Positions 1 through 9,371 of a DNA stretch of 50,967 nt are shown here, in pieces. The position numbers and the translations under genes are program-made. The stretch's first letter is position 1, and each line of letters opens with the position of its first letter. This DNA is from an uncultured bacterium. GTDB taxonomy: Bacteria > Chloroflexota > Anaerolineae > J036 > Brachytrichaceae. The notes below the pieces were generated by a model. That model was given only the letters and a program-made list of their open reading frames with translations, ran no database searches and was not told where the DNA came from. The DNA lies in contig CAIXPS010000186.1 of NCBI GenBank assembly GCA_903921365.1, positions 1 through 50,967 of the forward strand, given 5' to 3'.

Positions 1-117
1 AAAAGGGAATGCAGACAGAATGGATGATAGATTACGCCATGCCGCACGCCGTATTGGGACGGTCGCTCTACTACCGTCGCCAGTACGCCGAGAGCGAAGC
101 GGAGCGCCGGCGCCATC

Positions 118-276
118 GTGTTGGGCTCCCCCTGTGTCTGGTTCGCGCTTACCGTGTTTGCTATTCTGACGTTTTTGGCAATCGTGGCTTTCTATCTCCA
201 TGGTCATCGCAGCATCAGTTTTTTTGCGGCTGTGTTCGGGCTTGCGTTTGTCATCCTCGCGATAGTGCTGCGATAA
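118..276 (+). CDS. possible small two-helix membrane protein (doubtful)
   Basis: A frame open from about position 29 and ending in TAA at 274-276 encodes two strongly hydrophobic stretches separated by a short His/Arg loop, as in a two-helix membrane protein. The only usable start is GTG at 118, giving about 52 residues. No Shine-Dalgarno sequence precedes it. An overlapping frame begins with ATG at 9 and runs to 302, but its product is Arg-rich and looks like no family I know. The reading may belong to a longer membrane protein broken by a frameshift. Apart from this, the first 344 bases hold nothing I can support. Confidence 0.2.
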   Translation: MLGSPCVWFALTVFAILTFLAIVAFYLHGHRSISFFAAVFGLAFVILAIVLR

Positions 277-344
277 CACCGTCTCTCCCCCAGGTCATGT
301 GAACATACAATATCCCGGCACACTACGATTAATGGAGACGCTTA

Positions 345-1427
345 ATGGATTTTCATCTCGTCGGCGGATTTCTGGGCAGCGGTAAAACGACCGCCATTAT
401 TGGCGCCGCCAGGCGCATGCTGGCGCAGGGCAAGACGGTTGGCATCGTCACAAACGATCAGGGCAGGCGCCTGGTTGACACGGCGTTTTTTCGTTCCCAG
501 CATTTCCCAACGGTCGAAGTGACCGGTGGTTGTTTTTGCTGCAACTATGACGATCTCGCTGCTCAACTGCGGCAACTCCGAGCAAGCGCATTGCCCGATG
601 CCATCTTCGCAGAGTCGGTCGGTTCTTGCGCTGACATCGTCGCCACCGTTGTTAAACCGTTCCTTGAGTTGAACCGGCTGGATTTTCCGCTGACGAGTTA
701 CACCGTATTCACCGATGCGCGGCTGTTGCGCAGGCGCCTGCGCAATCAACCGATGCCGTTCGGCGATGATGTGGTCTATATCTTCGATAAGCAGATAGAA
801 GAGGCGGGTCTTCTTGTGATGAACAAGAGTGACCTGCTGACCGCCTCAGAAGCCAACGAATTACGCGTCATGGCACAGGTCACTTATCCAGGGAAAGTGA
901 TTCACGCTCAGAACTCACGCGCAGACACCGGCATCGCCAGTTGGCTTGAGCGGATACAAAAGGACCGCTCGCTCATCCCGCATCGGGCGGTTAACATCGA
1001 CTACGACCGCTATGCGGCAGGTGAGGCTGAACTCGCCTGGCTGGACGAGGCGATCACGGTGACGGCGCCAGAGGGTCGCTTGCGCACAACCCTCATTGCC
1101 TTGATTGATGCGATCAGGGCCGATCTCCGTCAGTCAGCGCTGCCTGTGGGTCATGTCAAGTTTCATCTCGCAGCAGTCGGGGTGGAAGCCAAGCTCAGCC
1201 TGCCGACACTCCTTGATGCAATCGCCGAAAGTGACATCCCAGACTTCACCGGCAACACCTGCAACGTTTTGATCAATGCCCGCGTACAGACAGCTTCAGA
1301 TATCCTGCGCGATTGCATCAAAGCATCGATTGAGCGGGCAATGCTGGATACGGGCGCGCGGTTCGAAGTGGTCGATCTGGCGCACTTCCACCCGGGCTAC
1401 CCGCATCCAACCCATCGCATCAAGTAG
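345..1427 (+). CDS. COG0523/CobW-family P-loop GTPase
   Basis: The 360-residue protein begins with a Walker A loop GFLGSGKTT (residues 8-16). It then shows the family's metal motif as GGCFCC (61-66, Cys63/65/66) and the guanine-specificity motif NKSD (161-164). The tail is His-rich (HPGYPHPTH). COG0523 proteins are GTP-dependent metallochaperones or metal-insertion factors for cobalt, zinc or iron enzymes; the client here is unknown. The ATG at 345 has GGAG seven bases upstream. It stands alone between the start of the window and the convergent ABC importer, so context gives no hint of the metal. The family is certain; CobW, YeiR or ZagA identity is not. Confidence 0.88.
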   Translation: MDFHLVGGFLGSGKTTAIIGAARRMLAQGKTVGIVTNDQGRRLVDTAFFRSQHFPTVEVTGGCFCCNYDDLAAQLRQLRASALPDAIFAESVGSCADIVATVVKPFLELNRLDFPLTSYTVFTDARLLRRRLRNQPMPFGDDVVYIFDKQIEEAGLLVMNKSDLLTASEANELRVMAQVTYPGKVIHAQNSRADTGIASWLERIQKDRSLIPHRAVNIDYDRYAAGEAELAWLDEAITVTAPEGRLRTTLIALIDAIRADLRQSALPVGHVKFHLAAVGVEAKLSLPTLLDAIAESDIPDFTGNTCNVLINARVQTASDILRDCIKASIERAMLDTGARFEVVDLAHFHPGYPHPTHRIK

Positions 1428-1436
1428 TTGCGTTAG

Positions 1437-2540
1437 TTACTTCTCATACGGTGTGCCATCCGCAGCCGGCGCCGTGGCGCGACCCACCACGCCGGTCAGA
1501 ATGACGACCGTCAGCAAATACGGCAACATCTGCGGTAGCTGAGATGGGATATCCGGGCGGAAGATGCTGATCGTTGACGTCACGCCGTTCCCAAGGCCAA
1601 AGATCAGCGCGCCAAGCAATGCGCCAAACGGGTTCCACTTGCCGAAGATCATTGCGGCCAGGCCAATAAACCCCAACCCGTTAGTCATCATCGGGTTAAA
1701 TACATCAACCGCTTCGAGTGTGAACCAGACGCCGGCAAGACCCGCAATCAAGCCGCCCGCGATGACGTTAATGTAACGGATTTTATAGACATTCACGCCA
1801 ACTGTGTCTGCCGCGCGGGGATGTTCCCCCACTGCTCGCGTGCGCAGCCCCCACGGCGTATGGAATAAAACGTACTGAATCACTACGACAGTGATCAGCA
1901 TGATGTATGTCAGCGGTTTCTGCTGGAACAGGATCGGCCCAATGATGGGTATGTTGCTGAGTATCGGTATGTTAATAATGGGAAACGTTCCAGGCCCAGC
2001 CGGAAGGTGTTCCGCAAGAAATTGCCTGTAGAGAAAACCAGTCAGCCCGACAGCAAGGATGTTGATCACCGTTCCTGTGATGATCTGGTTTGTTTTAAAC
2101 TCAATGGACACCACCGCATGCAACGCCGCGAGCACCATCGCGGCAAGCACGCCGGCAAACATCGCCAGCCAGCGGCTCAGGTTGCCGGCTGCCACGACTC
2201 CCATGCTGTCCTTCAATGCCTGGTAGGCGAAGAGATTGACAGCATAACCCACCATCGCGGCCATCAACATCTTGCCCTCGATGCCAATATCGACCACGCC
2301 TGAGCGTTCACACATCACGCCGCACAATGCGGCAAAGGCTATCGGTGTGGCAACGCGCAGTGTTTGCGCCAGCGCTCCAACAACGCAGGGGCCATCGCAC
2401 TGCCCGCCAATTATCAGATTTAGAAGCAGCCACAAGACGACGATCAGCATCAGACCGACCAGTGCAGTAACCCACCACCTGCCCTTTAGCCGTAGACCCT
2501 GTCCTATCGCTCGCGCCGGGGATGTTGTCTGCTGGTTCAC
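1437..2540 (-). CDS. nucleoside-type ABC importer, permease subunit 2
   Basis: A polytopic membrane protein of the branched-chain/ribose permease fold, with the GxVxIGIEG signature (GVVDIGIEGKM) typical of the second permease of BMP-type importers (NupQ/YufQ). Such systems import guanosine or other nucleosides with the lipoprotein encoded upstream. I choose GTG at 2540 rather than TTG at 2555. GGAGG lies six bases in front of it, and the GTGA at 2537-2540 overlaps the stop of the first permease, a classic coupled junction. It is the last gene of the operon and ends 10 bp from the convergent CobW-like gene. About eight to ten hydrophobic segments are visible. Substrate is inferred from family only. 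Confidence 0.88.
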   Translation of the reverse strand: MNQQTTSPARAIGQGLRLKGRWWVTALVGLMLIVVLWLLLNLIIGGQCDGPCVVGALAQTLRVATPIAFAALCGVMCERSGVVDIGIEGKMLMAAMVGYAVNLFAYQALKDSMGVVAAGNLSRWLAMFAGVLAAMVLAALHAVVSIEFKTNQIITGTVINILAVGLTGFLYRQFLAEHLPAGPGTFPIINIPILSNIPIIGPILFQQKPLTYIMLITVVVIQYVLFHTPWGLRTRAVGEHPRAADTVGVNVYKIRYINVIAGGLIAGLAGVWFTLEAVDVFNPMMTNGLGFIGLAAMIFGKWNPFGALLGALIFGLGNGVTSTISIFRPDIPSQLPQMLPYLLTVVILTGVVGRATAPAADGTPYEK

Positions 2541-3943
2541 GCCTTCCCTCCCCAACTGCCGGGCAGCCCCAGACGCTGACCCTTTTGTTCTGTGCGGATG
2601 CGATACAACCAGCGGATGATTGGCGGGGCTGACACAAATAGCAGGATCAGCGCCTGCATGAGCGAGATGATGTATTTAGACACGCCAGAACTAAGCTCCA
2701 TCAAGTCAGCGCCATTTCTCATCGCGCCAAACAGAAAAGCGACGCCCAGTATGCCGAATGGGCTATTGTTGGCAAGCAGTGAGATAGCAATGCTGTCAAA
2801 ACCATACCCGCTCGAGAAGAACAATGGAAGGCAGCGGCAGATAGACACACCTAACACCTCGATCGTGCCGGCAATCCCTGCCAGCGCGCCGGAGATCGCC
2901 ATCGCCAGCACGACGTTCTTCGTAATGCTCATCCCGGCATAGATGGCAGCATTCGGGTTGGCGCCAACGGTTCGCAGTTCAAAGCCGATCGTGGTTTTCC
3001 CAATCAGCCACCAGACAGCCACCGCTGCCGCAATCGCAAACAGCACCCCAATGTGCAAGCGGTCGTATTGATCGGTAAAGGGCCACCATAAGCGCGTCAG
3101 TATTGGCAGCAAAACACCCGTGGCAACCCCCGCAACAATCGCTGTTACCAGTGACGAGTGCCGGCTTAATATGCCCGGAGCTCTCGTGGGTTTACCTCGG
3201 CCAACACTGAGAACCATGGGAGCCGCCGCCGCGATGCGCTCGCGGCGCCTGCGAATGGTCCGCGAGACGAGGAAAGCGATAAATCCCGCAATCAGCGCCA
3301 CCGCAAACGCGTTGAGCGGGTCTTGAAGCCGGGCAGGAACCTCATATAGCAACCAGACCTCGGCAGAGGAGGCCACACGCGTCGTCTGCACCGCAGTGGA
3401 ATGAATATCTCGCAGTGGGCCGCTGATAATAAGCTCAGTAAAACGGAACGCGACGTAGTTCAGCATAATGGTTGTGATGACTTCATGCGCCCCGGTGCGC
3501 ACCTTCAGGTACCCAGGGATAGCGGCCCATAAGGCGCCCCCGGCGGCTCCAGCCAGCAGAGTTAACGGCAAGTGAATGATTGCAGGCAGCCCGGTCGCAA
3601 GTTGCCCCACGAATACTGCGCTGATCGCCCCCATGTAAAACTGCCCTTCCACACCAATGTTAAAAAGGCCTGCCTTAAACCCGACAGCCACTGCAAGGCT
3701 CAGGAATACATACGGAACGGTTGCGATGAGCGATTCTGATAATCCGCGCTCCTTGAACAAGGCGCCGCGTATCAAACCGCCAAACGCATCAAAAACAGTG
3801 CCGATACTCCCACTGGTGACCCATATGATGATGGCGCCAAGAATCAGCGCTGTGACTAGCGCAAGCAGCGGAAGCAGAAACGCTGAGTTTGTGAGACGCG
3901 ACAGTGCAAGCCACTTTCTGGGTGCGAATGATTCTGTTTTCAT
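2537..3943 (-). CDS. nucleoside-type ABC importer, permease subunit 1
   Basis: A 468-residue permease of the BMP/Nup importer class (NupP/YufP-like), with the motif LFNIGVEGQF after the second membrane segment and about ten hydrophobic helices. A basic insert of roughly 35 residues (RRRRERIAAAA onward, about residues 229-265) interrupts the membrane domain and makes the protein longer than usual. ATG at 3943 is preceded by GAGGT. The gene starts 14 bp after the ATPase stop and overlaps the second permease by 4 bp. It works as a heterodimer with that permease. The specific substrate (purine nucleoside) is known only for relatives. Confidence 0.88.
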   Translation of the reverse strand: MKTESFAPRKWLALSRLTNSAFLLPLLALVTALILGAIIIWVTSGSIGTVFDAFGGLIRGALFKERGLSESLIATVPYVFLSLAVAVGFKAGLFNIGVEGQFYMGAISAVFVGQLATGLPAIIHLPLTLLAGAAGGALWAAIPGYLKVRTGAHEVITTIMLNYVAFRFTELIISGPLRDIHSTAVQTTRVASSAEVWLLYEVPARLQDPLNAFAVALIAGFIAFLVSRTIRRRRERIAAAAPMVLSVGRGKPTRAPGILSRHSSLVTAIVAGVATGVLLPILTRLWWPFTDQYDRLHIGVLFAIAAAVAVWWLIGKTTIGFELRTVGANPNAAIYAGMSITKNVVLAMAISGALAGIAGTIEVLGVSICRCLPLFFSSGYGFDSIAISLLANNSPFGILGVAFLFGAMRNGADLMELSSGVSKYIISLMQALILLFVSAPPIIRWLYRIRTEQKGQRLGLPGSWGGKA

Positions 3944-3957
3944 GACGACCTCTGGTG

Positions 3958-5496
3958 TTACTGCCGACTGGCGACGCCGGCCATAAGCAGACCTAGTTGT
4001 TCACGCGATGCCGTCTTCGCGTCGATGATGTCGAGAATGCGCCCCTTGTACATGACCGCAATGCGGTCTGACAAACTCATGATTTCATCGAGCTCCGCGC
4101 TTACAAGCAGCACCGCCGCGCCCTTGTCACGCGCCTGGATGATCCGGCCATGGATGAACTCGATGCTGCCGACATCCAGCCCGCGCGTCGGCTGATTGGC
4201 AATCACCAGTTTCACCTGCCTTGCTAGCTCGCGCGCCACAATCACCTTTTGCTGATTACCACCCGACAAAGTCCCGACCAGGGTGTCCGATCCCGGCGCG
4301 CGGATGTCAAACATGCGTATGAGGTCGTCTGCGTTTCGTTCAAGCATCGGAAAGTTAATACTCACTCCATGCGCAAACGGAGACCGGTAGTAGGTGCATA
4401 GCACAAGATTGTCGCGCACGCTGAAGGACAGCACAAGCCCATGTTTCTGCCGGTCTTCTGGAATATGCGCGGCGCCGGCTTCGATGACATGACGCGGCGT
4501 TGCATGCGTGCTGTCATGCCCCAGAATACTCATGCTTCCTTTAACAGGATGGCGTAATCCTGTTACCGCTTCAGCAAGTTCTGTTTGTCCGTTCCCCTGC
4601 ACGCCAGCGATGCCAAGCACCTCGCCGGCGCGCACCTCAAATGACACGCCATCGACTGCCATATGCTGACGATCGTCGCGCACACTTATATCGCTGACTT
4701 TGAGCACGACCTGGCCCGGATGCGGATCAGCCTTGTCGATTTGCAGCAGGACCTGGCGTCCAACCATCAACTGCGCCAGCGACTCTGAGGTTGCATCGGC
4801 GGGGTTGGCGTGTCCAACCATCTTCCCACCGCGCATAACGCTGATCTGATCTGCAACTGCAAGCACTTCGCGCAGCTTATGGGTGATGAACACAATCGAC
4901 TTCCCTGTCTTCACCATCCCGCGCATGATCACAAAGAGGTCGTCGGCTTCCTGCGGGGTTAATACGGCTGTTGGCTCGTCCAGGATCAGTATCTCCGCGG
5001 CCCTATATAGGGCTTTCACGATTTCAACGCGTTGTTGTGCGCCGACGGGCAGATCCCGCACAGTGGCATCCGGGTCTACCTCAAGACCATATTGCTGGCT
5101 CAACTCCCGAATGCGCTGTGCGGCCCCGCGTCTGTCCAGCAATGCAAGCTGTCCTAGAGCCCGGGATGCTTTCAACACCGATTCCTGCCCAAGCATGATG
5201 TTCTCTGTGACTGTCAATGGCGGCACGAGCATGAAATGCTGGTGAACCATGCCGATGCCATGCGCGATCGCATCATGCGGATTAGTGATGGCGATGGGCT
5301 GGCCATTGACAAGGATCTGCCCCTCATCAGGCTGGTACAGCCCATACAGGATATTCATCAGCGTCGATTTTCCGGCGCCATTTTCACCGAGGAGCGCGTG
5401 GATCTCGCCACGCGCCAAATCAAAATCCACTTTGTCATTCGCCAATACACCGGGAAAACGCTTGGTAATGCCTGCCGCTTGTAAGGCTAGTGTCAT
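3958..5496 (-). CDS. nucleoside-type ABC importer, fused ATPase subunit
   Basis: A double nucleotide-binding-domain ATPase of the RbsA/NupO type, about 512 residues. The N-terminal domain has Walker A GENGAGKST near residue 40 and Walker B LILDEPTAVL. The C-terminal domain has a degenerate P-loop (GVQGNGQTE, no Lys) and an intact signature LSGGNQQ, the normal asymmetry of this family. I prefer ATG at 5496 over an upstream start at 5502 because AGGA sits seven bases before it. It follows the binding-lipoprotein gene after about 110 bp containing an intrinsic terminator, so it is probably expressed at a lower level than the binding protein. Confidence 0.92.
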   Translation of the reverse strand: MTLALQAAGITKRFPGVLANDKVDFDLARGEIHALLGENGAGKSTLMNILYGLYQPDEGQILVNGQPIAITNPHDAIAHGIGMVHQHFMLVPPLTVTENIMLGQESVLKASRALGQLALLDRRGAAQRIRELSQQYGLEVDPDATVRDLPVGAQQRVEIVKALYRAAEILILDEPTAVLTPQEADDLFVIMRGMVKTGKSIVFITHKLREVLAVADQISVMRGGKMVGHANPADATSESLAQLMVGRQVLLQIDKADPHPGQVVLKVSDISVRDDRQHMAVDGVSFEVRAGEVLGIAGVQGNGQTELAEAVTGLRHPVKGSMSILGHDSTHATPRHVIEAGAAHIPEDRQKHGLVLSFSVRDNLVLCTYYRSPFAHGVSINFPMLERNADDLIRMFDIRAPGSDTLVGTLSGGNQQKVIVARELARQVKLVIANQPTRGLDVGSIEFIHGRIIQARDKGAAVLLVSAELDEIMSLSDRIAVMYKGRILDIIDAKTASREQLGLLMAGVASRQ

Positions 5497-5550
5497 GAGC
5501 ACATCCTATGTTTACAGCCAATTCTAGCAATAACCGCATGATATGGCGCG

Positions 5551-5590
5551 GAAAAAGAAAAACCCGTTCCGGGTCTGGAACGGGTTTACT
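5551..5590 (-). terminator. intrinsic terminator/attenuator after the binding-protein gene
   Basis: A perfect 10-bp stem (AACCCGTTCC at 5561-5570 with GGAACGGGTT at 5577-5586) and a 6-base loop. Read on the minus strand it is followed by TTTTTCTTTTT. It lies between the lipoprotein stop and the ATPase start of the same operon, so it should cut most transcripts after the binding-protein gene and let a minority continue into the transporter genes. Confidence 0.8.
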
Positions 5591-5606
5591 ATTTATCTAC
5601 CGATTA

Positions 5607-6656
5607 TTACGGCTGGTACCCTGTCTTGATTGTGCCGGCCTTGAGCCCGTCGGTTGCTTCCTTGACTTTGGCCTTCACTGCATCAGACACCTTGCTGTCC
5701 CAATCATGGAACGGCGCCAGGCCAATGCCTGCGTTCTTGATGTTGGCCGTCAGGATGCCGCCTTTGTCACTCTTGGCATTCACGGTCTTGAGATACTCGT
5801 AAACCGCGACATCCACATTCTTGGTCGCGCTGGTTACCAGCGCATCCTTGACCTCAGGATAGGTGTTGTACTGATCAACATCGACGCCAATCGCTGCGAG
5901 ACTCTTTTCCTTGGCTGCAAGCAAACCACCGTTTCCAGTGTTGCCGCCTGCGCCAAACACAACGTCGCAGCTCTGGGAAATCATGCTGTTGCCCACTTCC
6001 TTGCCCTTGGCGGGATCAACGAATGAGGGGATGTAGACATGCAACGCCTTCGCGCTGGCATTCATCCACTTGGCGCCGGCCTCATAGCCAGTCACGAACT
6101 TCACGACAGGCGGAATCTCCATCCCGGCGACTGTGCACACGGTTCCGGTCTTCGAGATGCCTGCGGCAACGACGCCCGCCAGGAATCCAACTTCATCTTC
6201 CTGGAACATCAAACTGGTGACGTTCTTAAGACCGCCATCCACATAGCAGTCCTTCTTCGAGTCATCGCACACCTTGGCGCCCTTTGTCGGGAAAAAGGCG
6301 TTATCGATGATCGAGAACTTGATGTTCGGGTACTGAATGGCTTTCGCGGCAGTGGCGTCGCCCATCAGAAAACCGACGGTCACGATCACATCATATTTCT
6401 CGGTGGCAAACTGATCGATGTTCTTTTCGTAGTCAGTCGGCTGCTTCGACTCAATGAACTTGGCATCCCAGCCAAATTCAGTGGCCGCTTTCTGAACCCC
6501 GGTCCAGGCAGACTGGTTGAATGACTTATCATTCACGCCGCCGGTATCTGTGACAAGACCGACTTTCAACTTACTGCTGGCGCCGCCGCCTGCACAGGCA
6601 GCCAGCAACGTTGCCGCCGTAATCATGGCAGCAATAGACACATATGACTTGCGCAT
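5607..6656 (-). CDS. BMP-family substrate-binding lipoprotein
   Basis: A 349-residue extracytoplasmic binding lipoprotein of the BMP/Med (PnrA-like) family. The signal peptide ends in lipobox LAAC with Cys21. The family signature GGVNDKSFNQSAW follows soon after, and the protein ends in a C-terminal DGLKAGTIKTG segment typical of the family. Relatives bind purine nucleosides. The start at 6656 is chosen because AAGGAG lies about eight bases upstream; a longer frame back to 6713 would run into the promoter. It is the first gene of the importer operon, with a terminator just behind it. Substrate is inferred. Confidence 0.9.
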   Translation of the reverse strand: MRKSYVSIAAMITAATLLAACAGGGASSKLKVGLVTDTGGVNDKSFNQSAWTGVQKAATEFGWDAKFIESKQPTDYEKNIDQFATEKYDVIVTVGFLMGDATAAKAIQYPNIKFSIIDNAFFPTKGAKVCDDSKKDCYVDGGLKNVTSLMFQEDEVGFLAGVVAAGISKTGTVCTVAGMEIPPVVKFVTGYEAGAKWMNASAKALHVYIPSFVDPAKGKEVGNSMISQSCDVVFGAGGNTGNGGLLAAKEKSLAAIGVDVDQYNTYPEVKDALVTSATKNVDVAVYEYLKTVNAKSDKGGILTANIKNAGIGLAPFHDWDSKVSDAVKAKVKEATDGLKAGTIKTGYQP

Positions 6657-6698
6657 TTCTCTTTCTCCTTTTCTATCTCGCGTCCTTGATACCTGAAT

Positions 6699-6727
6699 AG
6701 TATAGGACATCACAGCAATTCAATCAA
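6699..6727 (-). promoter_or_regulatory. sigma-70 promoter of the BMP importer operon
   Basis: On the minus strand TTGATT (6722-6727) and TATACT (6699-6704) are separated by exactly 17 bases, a near-consensus housekeeping promoter. Transcription would begin near 6692, giving a short leader that carries the AAGGAG before the ATG at 6656. Confidence 0.7.
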
Positions 6728-6749
6728 CTCAAAACAATCCACTCAAAAT

Positions 6750-8105
6750 GTGATAGCATCCGCCGCGGTGTTACAGTCACTTCGCCGGATATCGAATCGA
6801 GTCACGGGGCGCTGGAGCGAGTTCAGAGGGTACACGCCAACTGATCGGAATCTTTTCTATCTCTGCGTTGAAATCATCCCAGTAGGGTTTGCGAGCGGGG
6901 CTCTTGCATTCAATGGCCCCTTTGTCCTGAAGCTGGGCGCTTCGAACGCGCTGATAGGCGCGATGGCTTCATTGCCGGCCTTGATGGTTATCCTGTTCAC
7001 GCTGCCGGCTGCGCGGTTCATGGATCGCACCACCAACAGAAAGCCATGGTTGACTGGCAGCCTGGGTTTGTCTCGGTTGATCTACCTGCTAATTGCGCTG
7101 GTGCCATGGTTGCTGCCTCCGGATATCCGCGCACCCGCAGTCGTCGGCCTGATCGTACTCCAGGCCATTCCACTCGCATTGTTTAATACCGCATTCTGGA
7201 TCTTGATCGCGGACGCTTGCCCACCCGATCGGCGCAGTTCGTTATTCACTACCCGCACGACACTGCTGTCTGCCACTGTGGGCGTAAGCGCGTTTTTGAG
7301 CGGGATATTCCTGGATAGGGTCCCTTTCCCTCTCAACTACCAAATCCTGAATCTGGTCGGGTTTGTGCTGGTGCAATACAGCACTTACCTCGTAAATCGC
7401 ATCACACCGCCCGTCACTTTCTCGCTGCCCATTAACTCCAGTCACCAGGCTGCTTCTGACGGGGTTGTAACCGCGCCGGCGAAACCGGCAAAACCCAGGT
7501 TGTCGGTCGCTGGGGTTCGGTCATTCATCCGTGAGAACCGACCGTTTGTGAACTTCAACGTGAGCACCTTGATTTGCTGGTTTGGCGCCTGGGGTGCAGG
7601 GCCGCTTTATACCATCTTCCTCGTGCGCATGCTGAATTTCAGCAACAGTTGGATTGGAACGAACTCAACACTCGCGCAGATAGCGGTTGTGGTCAGCGCG
7701 CCGCTATGGAACCGGCTGATCAAACGCAAAGGGAATATGTGGACTGTGTTGCGCACAGTGATCCTCACCGGGTTCTACCCCATACTGATTGTCGTGGCGC
7801 CCTTGGCGGCGCCCATCTTGCTGATCGGATTTATGAACACCTTAAATGACACCGGGATCGGGATTGCTCATACCGGCATATTCCTGGATGTCATACCGCC
7901 ACACAAGCGCAGTTCCTTTATCGCAGCCCATACAACGCTCATGAATGTCGGCGCGATGCTGGGCCCTATGTTGGCCGCGCCGCTGGCGGATGTAATCGGC
8001 GTTCCCGCTGTTCTGGTTGTCTGCGGCGTGATCCGTTTTATTGGCGGCGCCATGTTCTGGATTATTCCACCCCGCGCGAAGACCACAGATACAGATAGGG
8101 GATAG
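6750..8105 (+). CDS. MFS transporter
   Basis: A 451-residue major facilitator superfamily protein with about twelve hydrophobic helices. The cytoplasmic loop after helix 2 reads RFMDRTTNRKPW, a variant of the MFS loop motif. A central hydrophilic loop (about residues 225-260) separates the two six-helix halves. The nominal start is GTG at 6750 with no clear Shine-Dalgarno; the hydrophilic first 30 residues leave room for a later start. It diverges from the BMP operon and ends 12 bp before the nuclease gene. I cannot assign a substrate, and the neighbours do not suggest one. Confidence 0.75.
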   Translation: MIASAAVLQSLRRISNRVTGRWSEFRGYTPTDRNLFYLCVEIIPVGFASGALAFNGPFVLKLGASNALIGAMASLPALMVILFTLPAARFMDRTTNRKPWLTGSLGLSRLIYLLIALVPWLLPPDIRAPAVVGLIVLQAIPLALFNTAFWILIADACPPDRRSSLFTTRTTLLSATVGVSAFLSGIFLDRVPFPLNYQILNLVGFVLVQYSTYLVNRITPPVTFSLPINSSHQAASDGVVTAPAKPAKPRLSVAGVRSFIRENRPFVNFNVSTLICWFGAWGAGPLYTIFLVRMLNFSNSWIGTNSTLAQIAVVVSAPLWNRLIKRKGNMWTVLRTVILTGFYPILIVVAPLAAPILLIGFMNTLNDTGIGIAHTGIFLDVIPPHKRSSFIAAHTTLMNVGAMLGPMLAAPLADVIGVPAVLVVCGVIRFIGGAMFWIIPPRAKTTDTDRG

Positions 8106-8117
8106 AATCACCTTCTC

Positions 8118-9356
8118 ATGAGCCAATCCGAACCTATACGCACATTGCATTTCGCCGATATCCATATCGGTATGGAGAACTTCGGCCAGATTGACCCGGC
8201 GACTGGCGTCAACCAGCGCGTTCTTGATTTTATCAAGCGCATGAGTGATGTTGTCGATTATGCGCTTGCAAATGACGCAGATCTCGTTCTGTTCAGCGGC
8301 GATGCGTTTAAAACACGCGACCCCAGCCCGACCTATCAGCGCGAATTTGCGCGCCAGGTCGTGCGGCTGACGAGTGCGAATATTACAACGGTGCTGCTGG
8401 TGGGAAACCATGACATGCCAGTCATGGAAAAGCGCGCGAGCAGTGTTGATATTTACCGCACATTATCCGTGCCAAACGTCATCGTGGGCTCCAGGGAAGA
8501 ACTGCACGTGGTCAACACGCGTCGCGGAAAGGTGCAGATCGCAACTGTGCCCTGGCCGATGCGTTCTCGTCTGCTACAGGACGACGACTTGCGCGACTCG
8601 AATATCGAAGACCTCGACCGCGCCCTCGAGGACATCATGGAACAGGAACTAATCCACCTGGCTGAGTCCGTCGACACGAGCCTGCCTGCGGTTCTGATGG
8701 GACACTTTACGGTTGCCGGCTCAAAGTGGGGTTCAGAGCGGGCTGTCATGATTGGACGCGACACAGTGGTCAGCCTGAGCGCCCTGAACAATCCTGTGTG
8801 GGATTACGTTGCCCTCGGACATATTCATAAACATCAGGACATTAACGCGGGGCGATATCCGTCAGTCGTCTATTCCGGCAGTCTTGAACGGATCGATTTC
8901 GGCGAAGAGCTGGAGCAAAAAGGGTTTTGCTGGGTTGAGCTCTCGCGGGGTCATACGACATGGCGTTTTGTGCCTGTGAAAGCGCGGCGATTTGTAACTG
9001 TCGATGTGGATGCCACAGCCGATGGCGAGACCCCTACCGAGGCCGTCCTGCGCGCGATCGAACGAACTGCCATTGACGATGCCGTCGTGCGCGTCAAAGT
9101 TAAGCTCCTGCAAACACAGGAAGCTTTCTTAAGACCCAAGGATATCGAGAAGGCGCTGAAGACAGCCCGTTTTATAGTCGGAATCGCCAAGGATATCAAT
9201 CGTGACAATCGGACGCGCATCGGCATTGAGAAGGCGGAGAGTTTGTCAGACCCAGAATTGTTGAGAACCTATCTGGTCAGCAAGGGAACGCCTGCCGGAC
9301 ACATCGATGAACTGATGGCAGCGGCGCTGGACTTTCTGGAAAAACAGCCCTCCTAA
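8118..9356 (+). CDS. SbcD/Mre11-like metallophosphoesterase nuclease
   Basis: A 412-residue calcineurin-fold nuclease with all phosphoesterase motifs: DIHIG (Asp14, His16), GD (61-62), GNHD (96-99), GHF (195-197) and GHIH (234-237). These ligate the two manganese ions in SbcD/Mre11, which with the SbcC/Rad50 ATPase processes DNA ends and hairpins. The C-terminal 100 residues correspond to the capping region. No sbcC partner is adjacent, unlike the usual sbcDC arrangement. Its stop codon lies inside a 21-nt dispersed repeat (9351-9371). The fold is certain; an end-processing role follows from the family. Confidence 0.85.
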   Translation: MSQSEPIRTLHFADIHIGMENFGQIDPATGVNQRVLDFIKRMSDVVDYALANDADLVLFSGDAFKTRDPSPTYQREFARQVVRLTSANITTVLLVGNHDMPVMEKRASSVDIYRTLSVPNVIVGSREELHVVNTRRGKVQIATVPWPMRSRLLQDDDLRDSNIEDLDRALEDIMEQELIHLAESVDTSLPAVLMGHFTVAGSKWGSERAVMIGRDTVVSLSALNNPVWDYVALGHIHKHQDINAGRYPSVVYSGSLERIDFGEELEQKGFCWVELSRGHTTWRFVPVKARRFVTVDVDATADGETPTEAVLRAIERTAIDDAVVRVKVKLLQTQEAFLRPKDIEKALKTARFIVGIAKDINRDNRTRIGIEKAESLSDPELLRTYLVSKGTPAGHIDELMAAALDFLEKQPS

Positions 9357-9371
9357 AGGATTCAAAGCAAT
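9351..9371 (+). repeat. dispersed 21-nt repeat, copy 1
   Basis: First of three identical 21-nt copies (others at 15838-15858 and 21657-21677), beginning TCCTAAAGG and ending AAAGCAAT. It contains the TAA stop of the SbcD-like gene. Its AAAGGA and the following ATG at 9370 form a ribosome-binding site and start of a minicistron. With copy 2 the identity extends three bases further left (CCC). Confidence 0.75.

Noticed and set aside
345-1427. cobW assignment tied to cobalamin synthesis
   Set aside because: No cobalamin genes are nearby and COG0523 members serve many metals, so only the family is given.
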